From Aureimonas flava (GTDB taxonomy: Bacteria; Pseudomonadota; Alphaproteobacteria; Rhizobiales; Rhizobiaceae): a stretch of DNA of 64,000 bases. The notes under the pieces are model-generated. The model saw only the letters and a program-made list of their open reading frames with translations. It was not told where the DNA came from and searched no databases. A program made the position numbers and the translations under genes. Where the stretch lies: the NCBI RefSeq assembly GCF_003583935.1, contig NZ_QYRN01000002.1, positions 310,001 to 374,000 on the forward strand, written 5' to 3'. Of the stretch, positions 9,056-16,982 are shown piece after piece. Each line of letters begins with the position of its first letter. The stretch's first letter is position 1.

Positions 9056-9067
9056 TAACTAGGTTAA
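9055..9067. promoter_or_regulatory. Palindrome at the start codon of the Crp/Fnr gene
   Basis: The 13-bp sequence TTAACTAGGTTAA is a perfect inverted repeat (TTAAC, three-base centre, GTTAA). Its AT richness stands out in this GC-rich DNA. It overlaps the first base of the regulator's start codon and the position where a ribosome-binding site would lie. It may be an operator; no binding protein is established. Confidence 0.4.
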
Positions 9068-9143
9068 GTTCGCCCGGCGGCACCAGCATCAGGCTGTCAG
9101 CCGGCGAAGGATGCCCCATCCTTCCACCCGAAACGGAGGCGAG

Positions 9144-9398
9144 ATGAGCGACCCGACATTCCTGTTCGTGGGGGCGGCCGAGCCGGAGGCGCGCGAGCGA
9201 GAGCCGCGCCACGGCACGCGGCTCTTTGCGGTGCTGGCCGCGAGCTGGGCGGAGGCGGAGGGGCTGATCCGCGAGCGGATCGGCCGGCCCGACGCGCCCG
9301 TCGCCGAGCGCGCCGACGCGCCGACCCGCCTCTATGCCGGGCGCCTGCCGCTCGAGCCGGGCCGCCCGGTGGAGTTCAGCCTGGAGCGGCGCGGCTGA
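9144..9398 (+). CDS. Small protein of unknown function
   Basis: An 84-residue product beginning MSDPTFLFVG that I do not recognise. It is soluble, with no signal peptide or membrane segment, and reads as an alternating strand/helix fold. The ATG at 9144 follows a good ribosome-binding site (ACGGAGG), which favours it over an in-frame ATG at 9111. It is divergent from the Crp/Fnr gene and convergent with the LrgB-like gene, ending seven bases before that gene's stop. Confidence 0.6.
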   Translation: MSDPTFLFVGAAEPEAREREPRHGTRLFAVLAASWAEAEGLIRERIGRPDAPVAERADAPTRLYAGRLPLEPGRPVEFSLERRG

Positions 9399-9405
9399 GC
9401 GTGCC

Positions 9406-10131
9406 TCACCGGAACAGGGCGAGCGCGGCGGGAACCAGAAGCGCCGTCACCAGGCCGTTCAGCGCCATGGCGAGCCCGGCGAAGGTACCGGCGACGCCGT
9501 CCACCTGGAAGGCGCGCGCCGTGCCGATGCCGTGCGAGGCGAGACCCGCCGCGAAGCCGCGCGCGGCGTAGTCGCGGATGCGCAGCGCGTTCATCAGCGG
9601 CGTCACCAGGATCGCGCCGATGATGCCGGTGGCGATCACGAACACGGCGGTGAGCGCCGGGTCGCCGCCGATCTTGCCGGCGATGCCCATGGCGATGCCG
9701 GCGGTGACGGACTTGGGTGCCATGGCCAGGAGCAGCGGCTCGGGCACGCCGAACAGGGCACCGAGCCCCATGGCCGACACCAGCGCGACGAGCGCCCCGG
9801 CCGGCAGCGCCAGGAGCACCGGCCCCAGCGCGGAGCCGACCAGCGCGCGGTTGCGCCACAGGGGAACGGCGAGCGCCACGGTCGCGGGCCCGAGCATGAA
9901 GTGGACGAACTGCGCGCCCGCGAAATAAGTGGCGTAGGGCGTGCCGGTCGCCCAGAGCAGGGCGACGAGGGCGGCGATCGACAGGAGGATCGGGTTCACC
10001 AGCGGATGGTCGCCGCTGGCGCGCGCGACGCGCCGGGCCAGCAGGAACACGCCGACCGTCAGGGTGAGCCACAGAAGCGGGCTTGCCGACAGGTAGACCC
10101 AGAGCTCGAACAAGGAGGCGCCGTCGGTCAT
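9406..10131 (-). CDS. LrgB/CidB-family membrane protein
   Basis: A 241-residue polytopic membrane protein of the LrgB/CidB (YohK) family. It is hydrophobic throughout with about seven membrane segments, and carries the conserved block APKSVTAGIAMGIAGKIGG followed by SHGIGTARAFQ. Members work with a CidA/LrgA partner in holin/antiholin-like control of cell lysis or in pyruvate and by-product export. The start at 10131 overlaps the stop of the upstream CidA-like gene as ATGA, showing a coupled two-gene operon. Confidence 0.9.
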   Translation of the reverse strand: MTDGASLFELWVYLSASPLLWLTLTVGVFLLARRVARASGDHPLVNPILLSIAALVALLWATGTPYATYFAGAQFVHFMLGPATVALAVPLWRNRALVGSALGPVLLALPAGALVALVSAMGLGALFGVPEPLLLAMAPKSVTAGIAMGIAGKIGGDPALTAVFVIATGIIGAILVTPLMNALRIRDYAARGFAAGLASHGIGTARAFQVDGVAGTFAGLAMALNGLVTALLVPAALALFR

Positions 10132-10532
10132 GCCGCGCCGCCCCCGGAGCGGCGCCGCGCCAGCCGGAACACGCCGACAGTGACCAGGAGCGTGAGCACC
10201 GTGGACAGGACCAGGGCCGCCAGGACGCCGGGCCCGTTCGCCAGGAGCAGCTCGGGCGAGCGCGCGACGCCGACGCCGGCCGGCACGAACAGGAGGCCGA
10301 GATGGGCGAGCAGCCCGTCGGCGGCCCGGCCCACCGGCGCGCCGGGCTCCGAGGCCGACGCCGGCCGCCGACGCTCGGCCAGCGCGAGCACGGCAAGAAG
10401 CAGGAGGATGCCGAGCACCGGGCCCGGCACGGGCAGGCCGAGGAGCCGCACCAGCGTCTCGCCGGCGAGCTGGCAGGCGAGAAGTACGAAGAGACCGAAC
10501 AGCAAGGGGCACCTCGCGAGGCAGGACGACAC
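10128..10532 (-). CDS. CidA/LrgA-family holin-like membrane protein
   Basis: Small membrane protein of about 134 residues from a GTG at 10532, with four hydrophobic segments and the family motif PGPVLGILLLL. It is the holin-like partner of the LrgB-like protein encoded immediately downstream. The frame is open further upstream to an ATG at 10616, but the added residues are arginine-rich and exceed the usual family length (about 115-140), so the shorter form is preferred. The last bases overlap the partner gene. Confidence 0.78.
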   Translation of the reverse strand: MSSCLARCPLLFGLFVLLACQLAGETLVRLLGLPVPGPVLGILLLLAVLALAERRRPASASEPGAPVGRAADGLLAHLGLLFVPAGVGVARSPELLLANGPGVLAALVLSTVLTLLVTVGVFRLARRRSGGGAA

Positions 10533-10666
10533 GATTTCCCCGCTTAGCCGCTCGCGCGCCCTTTGGGAAAACCCGCGCGGGACCCGCCGCCGTGCGCGCT
10601 GGTCAGCCAAGGCCAAGCCCGCGGCGCTAGGAATCGGTCGTCGGCCCCATCACGAAGGTTCGGTCC

Positions 10667-10873
10667 ATGGTCAGTTTCCGCTCCGGCGCGCCGCGCGCCC
10701 GCCCCGCCCTCGCGTCCCGCCCCGGCCCTTCCGGTCCGGGTGCGGCGTCCCTGCGGAGCGAGCGGGCCGCCGGCGACGCGGCGATCCGCCGGGAGTTCGG
10801 GGCGCTCGCCGCGCGCATCCGGGTGCTTCAGCGCCGGGCGGCGCGCGAGGCCGCCGTGCTGTCGGCCCGCTAG
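10667..10873 (+). CDS. Possible small arginine/alanine-rich protein
   Basis: A 68-residue open frame with GAAGG eight bases before the ATG. The N-terminal half is proline/arginine-rich and looks disordered; the C-terminal half (about residues 30-68) could form a single amphipathic helix. No homologue is recognised. It fills the gap between the divergent-side cidA and the convergent htpG. The composition is typical of chance frames in GC-rich DNA, so existence is uncertain. Confidence 0.3.
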   Translation: MVSFRSGAPRARPALASRPGPSGPGAASLRSERAAGDAAIRREFGALAARIRVLQRRAAREAAVLSAR

Positions 10874-10906
10874 GGCCGTCGGCGGACCGAGGTCCGCCGC
10901 GCCCGC

Positions 10907-12799
10907 TCAGCCGAGCGCGCGGGCCATCACGCGGCCGAGGCGGGCGGCGAAGGCGCGCGGATCGGCCGGCGCCTCGCCGTCGGCGACGCGCGCCTCGTCG
11001 AGAAGCAGGCGCGCGGCATCCTCGCGAAGGGCCGCCTCGCCGGCGTCGAGCCCCGCCAGCCGCGCCACCAGCGCGTGGCGCGGATTGACCTCGAGGATCG
11101 GCTTCGACGCCGCACCGCCGAGGCGCCCGGCGCTCGCCAGCAGGCGCTCGAGCTGCCGGTCGATGCCGCGGTCGGGCGCGACCAGGCACACGGCGCTGTC
11201 GGTGAGCCTCTCGCTGGCCCGCACGTCCGACACGTCCGCCCCCAGGGTCTCGCGCAGGTAGGCGAGGAATCCCTCGATCTCCGGCGCCGTCTCGGCTTCC
11301 GGCGCCTCGGCGCCCTCGCGCAGCGGGACCGCGCCGAGATCGGCGAGCCCCTGCGTGACCGAGCGCAGCGGCTTGCCCTCGAACTCGGGCACCATGGAGG
11401 TCCAGAACCCGTCGACCTGGTCGGTGAGGAGCAGGACCTCGACGCCGCGCGCGGCGAACCCCTCGAGCTGGGGCGAGGCGGCCAGCCGGTCGGCATCGGC
11501 GCCCACGGCGTAGTAGATCGCCGCCTGCCCGTCCTTCATCGCGGCCACGTAGTCGCCGAGGCTGCGCGGGGCCTCGCCGGACGCGGTGGTGCGGAAGCGG
11601 GCGATGCCCAGAAGCGCGGCCCGCCGGTCCTCGTCCTCGTAGAGCCCCTCCTTGAGGACGGCGCCGAAGTTCTCCCAGACCTCGGCGTAGCGCCCCGGCT
11701 CGTTCTCGGCGAGCTTGCCGAGTTCCGACAGGACGCGGTTGGTGACGCCCTTGCGGATCGCCGCCACGACGCGGCTCTCCTGGATCATCTCGCGCGAGAC
11801 GTTGAGGGGCAGGTCGGCCGAATCCACGAGCCCGCGCACGAAGCGCAGCCAGCGCGGCAGGATCTCGGCCTCGTCGGTGATGAAGACGCGCCGCACGTAG
11901 AGCTTCATGCGCCCGGCGCGGTCGGGATCGAAGAGGTCGAAGGGTTTGGAGCCCGGCACGAAGGCCAGCACCGTGTATTCGTGCAGGCCCTCCGCGCGGT
12001 AGTGCAGCGTCAGGGCCGGATCGTCGAACTGGCCGGCCAGGGTGCGGTAGGCGTCGGCGTAGTCGGCGGCCGAGATCTCCGACTTCGGCCGCGTCCACAG
12101 GGCGGCGCCGTCGGCGATGCGCTCGGGCTCGGCGTCCGGCGCCCGGCGCAGCGCGATCGGCACGGGCACGTGGCCGGACTGGGCGCGCACGGTGCGCTCC
12201 AGCGCGTCGGGATCCAGATAGGCGCCGGCGTCCTCCTTCAGGTGCAGGGTGACGCGGGTGCCGCGCGCGGGCGCCTCCGCCGGGTCGGCCGTGCCGACCG
12301 TGTAGGTGCCGAGCCCGTCCGAGCTCCAGCGCGCCGCCGTGTCGCCGCCGGCGCGGCGCGACACGACGTCCACGCGGTCGGCGACCATGAAGGCGGAATA
12401 GAACCCGACGCCGAACTGGCCGATCAGCCGGCTCTCGCCGCCCTTGGCGCTTTCGGCCATCCGCTCCATGAAGGCGCGCGTGCCCGAGCGCGCGATGGTG
12501 CCGAGCGCCTCCGCCATCTCGGCCTCGGTCATGCCGATGCCGTTGTCCTCCACGGCGAGCGTGCGGGCCGCCGGGTCGACCGTCAGCGTGATGGCCGGCT
12601 CGCCGCCCCCGTCCAGCAGCGCCGGATCGGCGATCGCCTCGAAGCGCAGCTTCTCGCAGGCGTCGGCCGCGTTGGAGACGAGCTCGCGCAGGAACACGTC
12701 CTTGTCCGAGTAGACCGAGTGCACCATCAGGTGCAGCAGCCGCGCGACGTCCGCCTCGAAGCTGCGCGTCGTTTCGCCCGCGCCCGTTTCCGCCGTCAT
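10907..12799 (-). CDS. htpG: Molecular chaperone HtpG (Hsp90)
   Basis: Bacterial Hsp90, 630 residues, cytoplasmic ATP-dependent chaperone. The N-terminal GHKL ATPase domain shows FLRELVSNAADAC, DNGIGM (about residues 85-90) and GQFGVGFYSAFMV. The middle domain has FDLFDPDRAGRMKLYVRRVFI, split here only for description, and the catalytic-loop region with LPLNVSRE. The start at 12799 gives the family length; an in-frame codon at 12862 would add an unusual extension. It lies 79 bases downstream of the SDR gene at 12879 on the same strand and may have its own promoter. Confidence 0.96.
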   Translation of the reverse strand: MTAETGAGETTRSFEADVARLLHLMVHSVYSDKDVFLRELVSNAADACEKLRFEAIADPALLDGGGEPAITLTVDPAARTLAVEDNGIGMTEAEMAEALGTIARSGTRAFMERMAESAKGGESRLIGQFGVGFYSAFMVADRVDVVSRRAGGDTAARWSSDGLGTYTVGTADPAEAPARGTRVTLHLKEDAGAYLDPDALERTVRAQSGHVPVPIALRRAPDAEPERIADGAALWTRPKSEISAADYADAYRTLAGQFDDPALTLHYRAEGLHEYTVLAFVPGSKPFDLFDPDRAGRMKLYVRRVFITDEAEILPRWLRFVRGLVDSADLPLNVSREMIQESRVVAAIRKGVTNRVLSELGKLAENEPGRYAEVWENFGAVLKEGLYEDEDRRAALLGIARFRTTASGEAPRSLGDYVAAMKDGQAAIYYAVGADADRLAASPQLEGFAARGVEVLLLTDQVDGFWTSMVPEFEGKPLRSVTQGLADLGAVPLREGAEAPEAETAPEIEGFLAYLRETLGADVSDVRASERLTDSAVCLVAPDRGIDRQLERLLASAGRLGGAASKPILEVNPRHALVARLAGLDAGEAALREDAARLLLDEARVADGEAPADPRAFAARLGRVMARALG

Positions 12800-12878
12800 T
12801 CCGTGATCCCTCGAATGAAGAAAGCCGAGCCGCGACATGGCGGCTCGGCCCGGCGGTTTCAAGCGGAAACGGCGGCGC

Positions 12879-13607
12879 TCAGATGTCGAAGTTCTGCGGC
12901 AGCAGCACCAGGTCGCGCACCACCGTGTTGCGCGGGCGCGTCAGCATGAACAGCACCGCTTCGGCCACCTCCACGGGCTCGAACAGGGCGCCGTTCTCGA
13001 TGGCGCGCTTCAGGTTCTCGGCCGGCCAGTCCTGGACGAGGGGCGTGACCACCGGGCCCGGCGCGATGGCGCCGACGCGCACGCCGTGCCTGGCCACCTG
13101 CCGGCGCACCGCGTGGACGAAGGCCTGCACCGCGTGCTTGGAGGCGGTGTAGACCGGCTCCCAGGGGATCGCCTGGTGCCCGGCGACGGAGCTCGTGACG
13201 ATCACGTCGCCGGTGCCGCGGCCGATCATGTGCGGCAGCACGGCGTGGACGCCACGGAACACGGCGTTGACGTTGAGGTTCAGCATCCGATCGAAGGCTT
13301 GCGGGTCGCCGTCCACGAGGTCGCCGCCGATGTAGGACCCGGCATTGGCGTGGAAGATGTCGAGCTGCCCGGCCGCCTCCAGGATGCGCGGCAGCATCGT
13401 CTCGACGCTCGCGCCATCGGTGATGTCGACCTTGAGCGCGCTCGCGCCCTGGCCGAGGTCGGCCGCCGCCGCTTCGAGGCGCTCGTCGTTGTTGTCGACC
13501 ACGAAGACGCGCGCGCCGGCTCCCAGCATGGCGCGCGCGCATTCGAGGCCGATGCCCGACGCGCCGCCGGTGACGGCCGCGACCTTGCCCGCGAGTTTCC
13601 CTGTCAT
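12879..13607 (-). CDS. SDR-family dehydrogenase, ribitol 2-dehydrogenase-like
   Basis: Classical short-chain dehydrogenase of 242 residues. It has the cofactor motif TGGASGIG near residue 14, an NAG motif, a catalytic Ser in TSSVAG and YTASK for the Tyr/Lys pair. An acidic residue at the end of the second strand (VVDNND) suggests NAD preference. The sequence style resembles ribitol/polyol dehydrogenases, and its place in a polyol-type operon with a ketose 3-epimerase supports oxidation of a sugar alcohol to a ketose. The substrate cannot be fixed from sequence. It is the last gene of the minus-strand operon. Confidence 0.85.
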   Translation of the reverse strand: MTGKLAGKVAAVTGGASGIGLECARAMLGAGARVFVVDNNDERLEAAAADLGQGASALKVDITDGASVETMLPRILEAAGQLDIFHANAGSYIGGDLVDGDPQAFDRMLNLNVNAVFRGVHAVLPHMIGRGTGDVIVTSSVAGHQAIPWEPVYTASKHAVQAFVHAVRRQVARHGVRVGAIAPGPVVTPLVQDWPAENLKRAIENGALFEPVEVAEAVLFMLTRPRNTVVRDLVLLPQNFDI

Positions 13608-13641
13608 GGTGATTGGTCCTCCCGTTGAAACCCTGCCGCGC

Positions 13642-14403
13642 TCAGCGCGTGAGATAGCCGCCGTCCACCGGCAGCACCGCGCCGGTCACGTAGCTCGCCG
13701 CCGGCGAGCACAGGAACAGCGCGCAGGCCGCCACCTCCTCGGGCCGGCCGTAGCGCCCCATCGGCGTCATGCGGCGCCAGACCGGGTCCCAGTCCGGATT
13801 CTCGAAGCCGCCGCGCGTCATGTCCGTATCGATGTAGCCGGGCGCCACCGCGTTGACGCGGATGCCTTCGGGCGCGAACTCGCTGGCGAGGCTCTTCGTC
13901 AGCATGTGCACCGCCGCCTTGGACGCGTTGTAGGCGGCCTGGTTCTGCGGGATGTTGGCGATGAAGCCCGACACCGAGCCGACGTTGAGGATCACGCCCT
14001 CGCCGGCCGCGCGAAGGTGCGGCAGCGCCGCGCGCGCGAAGCGGAAGACCTGCGCGACGTTGGTCGACAGGATGAGCTCCAGCCGCTCGTCGTCGAAGGT
14101 TTCCGTGTCGCCGTGCGAGGCGACGCCGGCGTTGTTGACGAGGACGTCGATCCGGCCGAACCGCTCCATCGCCTGCGCCACGGCGCGGGCCGGCATCTGC
14201 GCCTCGCGCAGGTCGCCCCTGGCCACGTCGAACTCGATGCCGGCGGCGCGCAGGGCCTCCTCGCCCTCCGGATTGTCGCGGCGGGCGGTGACCAGGCAGC
14301 GCGCGCCCGCCCCGCCGAGCGCCAGGGCGATGGCGAGCCCGATGCCGCGATTGCCCCCGGTGACCAGGGCCACCTTTCCGTCCAGTCGAAACCGGTCCTG
14401 CAT
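13642..14403 (-). CDS. SDR-family oxidoreductase
   Basis: Classical SDR of 253 residues with TGGNRGIG near residue 15, NNAG, catalytic Ser in VGSVSG and YNASK. The C-terminus ends in the common VLPVDGGY motif. The second strand ends in TARR rather than an acidic residue, which points to NADP(H) use, unlike the neighbouring SDR. The ATG at 14403 has AGGAGAG upstream. It lies 34 bases before the SDR at 12879 and 32 bases after the ROK gene. A role in interconverting polyols and ketoses is inferred from context. Confidence 0.86.
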   Translation of the reverse strand: MQDRFRLDGKVALVTGGNRGIGLAIALALGGAGARCLVTARRDNPEGEEALRAAGIEFDVARGDLREAQMPARAVAQAMERFGRIDVLVNNAGVASHGDTETFDDERLELILSTNVAQVFRFARAALPHLRAAGEGVILNVGSVSGFIANIPQNQAAYNASKAAVHMLTKSLASEFAPEGIRVNAVAPGYIDTDMTRGGFENPDWDPVWRRMTPMGRYGRPEEVAACALFLCSPAASYVTGAVLPVDGGYLTR

Positions 14404-14435
14404 GTTCGCTCTCCTCGTCTTCGGGCGTTGGATCT

Positions 14436-15665
14436 TCAGGCGCCGGCCGGTTCCGCCTCGCCCGCCAGGAACCGCTGGTGCAGGATGCAGGCGGCCCCGA
14501 AGGCGGCCCCGAAGGTGGGGTCGGCGTTGACCACGATGCCCGGCAGCGGAAAGCCGGGATCCTGGATGCGCGCCCAATGGGCGGCGACGCGCGCGCCGAC
14601 CAGCGGATAGAGGGCGGCGAGCGAGCCGCCCAGAACGATCTGGTCGGGATCCACCAGCCGGCAGCCCTGGGCGAGGCCGAAGGCCATCGCGCGGGCCCAG
14701 CCCTCGGCGATCGCCACGGCGCCCGGCGCCCGGTCCTTGACCTCGCCCAGGAACCCCGCCAGCGTCGCCGCGCCCTCGGGCGCCGCGGCGCGGTAGGCCG
14801 ACAGGATCCCCTCCAGCCCGACCAGCTCCTCCAGTCGGCGGGGCGCGCCGGCGGCCTCGGGCAGGAGAAGGTGGCCGATCTCGCCGGCCAGACCGTGGCC
14901 GCCGCGGAACAGGGTGCCGTCCACCAGGATCCCGCCGCCGACGCCGGTCTCCAGCACCAGGGCGAGCGTGACGCCCGGCCGGGCGGCGTCGCGCCCGTAG
15001 GCGTCGCCGATGGCGAAGGCGTTGGCGTCGTTCTCGGCGACCACGGGCACGCTCGCGGGCAGGTGCGCGCGCATCAGCGCCGCCGGATGCACGTCGCGCC
15101 AGCCGAGGAGCGGCGCGTTGCGCACGCGCCCGCTGCGCTCCATCTGCGCCGGGATCGCGATGCCGAAGCCCTCGCAGCGCGCCCAGCCGTCGGCCGGCAG
15201 CGCCTCTCCGGCAAGGCGCGCGGCGGTCCGGAAGGCGGCCTCCAGCCCCGCCGCCGGGGCGTCGAAGGCCTCGAGGCGACGGGCGATCACGGTGGCGGAC
15301 AGGTCCACCGCGACGAAGCTGATGTGCTCGACGCCGATCTCGACGCCCGCGAAGAACACCGCGTCGGGCCGCAGCTCGAGAAGGATGCCGGGCCGACCGG
15401 CCCGCCCCCGCCCGCCGGGGCCGACCCCGTCCTGCGCCCTGCCGGCGCGCGCCGCCCCCTCGCCCCCGTCCGCCACCTCGCGCACGAGGCCCTCGGCGGC
15501 GAGCGCCGTGACGATGTGGCCGGAGGAGGAGCGGTTGAGCCCAAGGACGCGCGCCAGGTCCGCCCGGCTGAGCCGGCCGTGGCGATGCAGCGCGCGCAGC
15601 GCCGCCATCTCGCTGCCCTGCCGGACGCGGCGGGGCGCGGGGTCGAGGGGGATGGCGTGCGACAC
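14436..15665 (-). CDS. ROK-family transcriptional regulator
   Basis: A 409-residue repressor with an N-terminal winged helix (about residues 15-75, LSRADLARVLGLNRSSSGHI) and a C-terminal ROK sugar-kinase-like domain with ETGVGGGILVDG and ENDANA. The usual ROK zinc motif CxCGxxGC after the GH(I/L) segment is replaced by a stretch without cysteines (LLLPEAAGAPRRLEEL), which is unusual. It is the natural candidate to control this divergent sugar locus through the repeats at 16592-16982. The GTG at 15665 is chosen for family length with a GAGG upstream. Confidence 0.87.
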   Translation of the reverse strand: MSHAIPLDPAPRRVRQGSEMAALRALHRHGRLSRADLARVLGLNRSSSGHIVTALAAEGLVREVADGGEGAARAGRAQDGVGPGGRGRAGRPGILLELRPDAVFFAGVEIGVEHISFVAVDLSATVIARRLEAFDAPAAGLEAAFRTAARLAGEALPADGWARCEGFGIAIPAQMERSGRVRNAPLLGWRDVHPAALMRAHLPASVPVVAENDANAFAIGDAYGRDAARPGVTLALVLETGVGGGILVDGTLFRGGHGLAGEIGHLLLPEAAGAPRRLEELVGLEGILSAYRAAAPEGAATLAGFLGEVKDRAPGAVAIAEGWARAMAFGLAQGCRLVDPDQIVLGGSLAALYPLVGARVAAHWARIQDPGFPLPGIVVNADPTFGAAFGAACILHQRFLAGEAEPAGA

Positions 15666-15706
15666 GGGACGGCCTCGGGGCGGACGGGCGGCGGGAGCCG
15701 GGCCCG

Positions 15707-16591
15707 TCAGGGCCGCGCGTTCGTGGCGCCCCGGCGCTTCGCCTCGTCCTGCTTCAGCTCGATGAAGGTCTTGGCGTGTCGGGCGAGCGGCATGTTGTCG
15801 GTCCAGGTGTCGCGCCAGATGGCGCAGGCGAGCGAGAGCGCCTCGTCCACCACGGCGCTGGAGAAGGACTCGAAGGTTATGTTGCGCGCGTAGCCGATGT
15901 CGAGCAGCGCGTCGAAGATCCGGTCGAAGTCGACCACCCCGTCGCCGAGATAGCCGCGGTTGCTCTCGCCGATGTGGAAATAGCCGAGCTTGTCGCCGGC
16001 CAGGCGCAGCGCGGCGGCGGGATCGGCCTCCTCGATGTTCATGTGGAACGTGTCGAGATGGAGCCGGACGTGGTCGGACCCGGTCTGGGCGATGAAGTCG
16101 AGCCCCTGGGCGGTGGTGTTGAGGACGTTGCTCTCGAAGCGGTTGACCACCTCGAGCACGAGGTCGACCCCGGCGTCCCTGGCGATGTCGGCGGTCCTGG
16201 CGATGGCGGCGACGGCGTTCCGGCGGCCGCGCTCGGTGGGCATGGCGCCGTATTTCGTGTGGGCGGAGTAGAGGATGCCGCCCAGCGTCCGGCCGCCGAC
16301 GTCGCGCACCGCGCGCACCGCGTCGGCCAGGAGCGCCTCGCCCGCCTTCACCGTGGCCTCGTCGGTGCTGGAGACGTCGGCCGACAGGGGCAGGCCCATG
16401 GTGACGGCGATCTCGATGTCGAGCGAGCGGGCCTTCTCGCCCAGCCGGTCGAGGTCGAACCGCTCCGGGCGCAGGTAGGCGAACTCGATGAGCCGGTAGC
16501 CGCACTCGGCCGATCGGTCGAGCGCACGCTCCAGTTCGTCCTGCGTGCCGCCGCCCGTCCACACGAACGAATGGATTCCGAGTCGCGCCAT
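15707..16591 (-). CDS. D-tagatose 3-epimerase/D-psicose 3-epimerase family sugar epimerase
   Basis: TIM-barrel isomerase/epimerase of 294 residues. The four metal ligands typical of the D-tagatose 3-epimerase family are all present: E147 (LEVVNRFE), D180 (LHLDTFHMN), H206 (YFHIGESNRG) and E241 (ITFESF). Such enzymes invert C3 of ketohexoses or ketopentoses using Mn or Co. The start at 16591 has GAGGAGGGGG upstream. It is the first gene of the minus-strand operon, transcribed away from the transporter operon, and probably acts on the ketose made by the adjacent SDRs. Confidence 0.9.
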   Translation of the reverse strand: MARLGIHSFVWTGGGTQDELERALDRSAECGYRLIEFAYLRPERFDLDRLGEKARSLDIEIAVTMGLPLSADVSSTDEATVKAGEALLADAVRAVRDVGGRTLGGILYSAHTKYGAMPTERGRRNAVAAIARTADIARDAGVDLVLEVVNRFESNVLNTTAQGLDFIAQTGSDHVRLHLDTFHMNIEEADPAAALRLAGDKLGYFHIGESNRGYLGDGVVDFDRIFDALLDIGYARNITFESFSSAVVDEALSLACAIWRDTWTDNMPLARHAKTFIELKQDEAKRRGATNARP

Positions 16592-16982
16592 CGCCCCCTC
16601 CTCACCTTTATTGTTGGATTGCGCAACAAAGTCTCGGCGCTGGTGATTTGTCAAGGCGGCGGCTATGTTGCGACGCATATCGACGGTTTTGCGTCGCAAA
16701 CAATGCGCTTTCACTATGAGATCGTTCGGCGCCGACGACGATCAGCAGCCCAATCCGGCTCTTGCAGCCTTTCTTGCGCCCGTTGCAACATAATTTGACA
16801 GATTGTGCAACAAATGTTGTGCGGCCCGCCGCGATGCGCTAGGCATGACGTTACGGCCCCGTTCACCCGCCCCCTATGGCGGGACGCAAGGCCCATTTTT
16901 CCAGAGGAGAAACCGCCCGGCGCGACAAGGGCGGGTGCAACGATCCGCCGGCAAGGCGGGCCTTCGGGAGGAAGACGACACC
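16592..16982. promoter_or_regulatory. Divergent control region of the sugar/polyol locus
   Basis: 391 bp without a gene, markedly richer in AT than its surroundings. It contains GGATTGCGCAACAAAG at 16616-16631 and a near copy GATTGTGCAACAAA at 16801-16814, each near one end, plus a perfect inverted repeat TTGCGACGC (16668-16676) / GCGTCGCAA (16691-16699). A TTGACA at 16795-16800 directly precedes the second copy and could be the -35 box for the plus-strand operon, though no convincing -10 was found. These look like operators for the ROK regulator. Confidence 0.6.

Noticed and set aside
10627-10818. Minus-strand 63-residue frame opposite the possible small gene at 10667
   Set aside because: Arginine-rich composition, no ribosome-binding site and no domain; probably the complement of either noncoding DNA or the small plus-strand frame.
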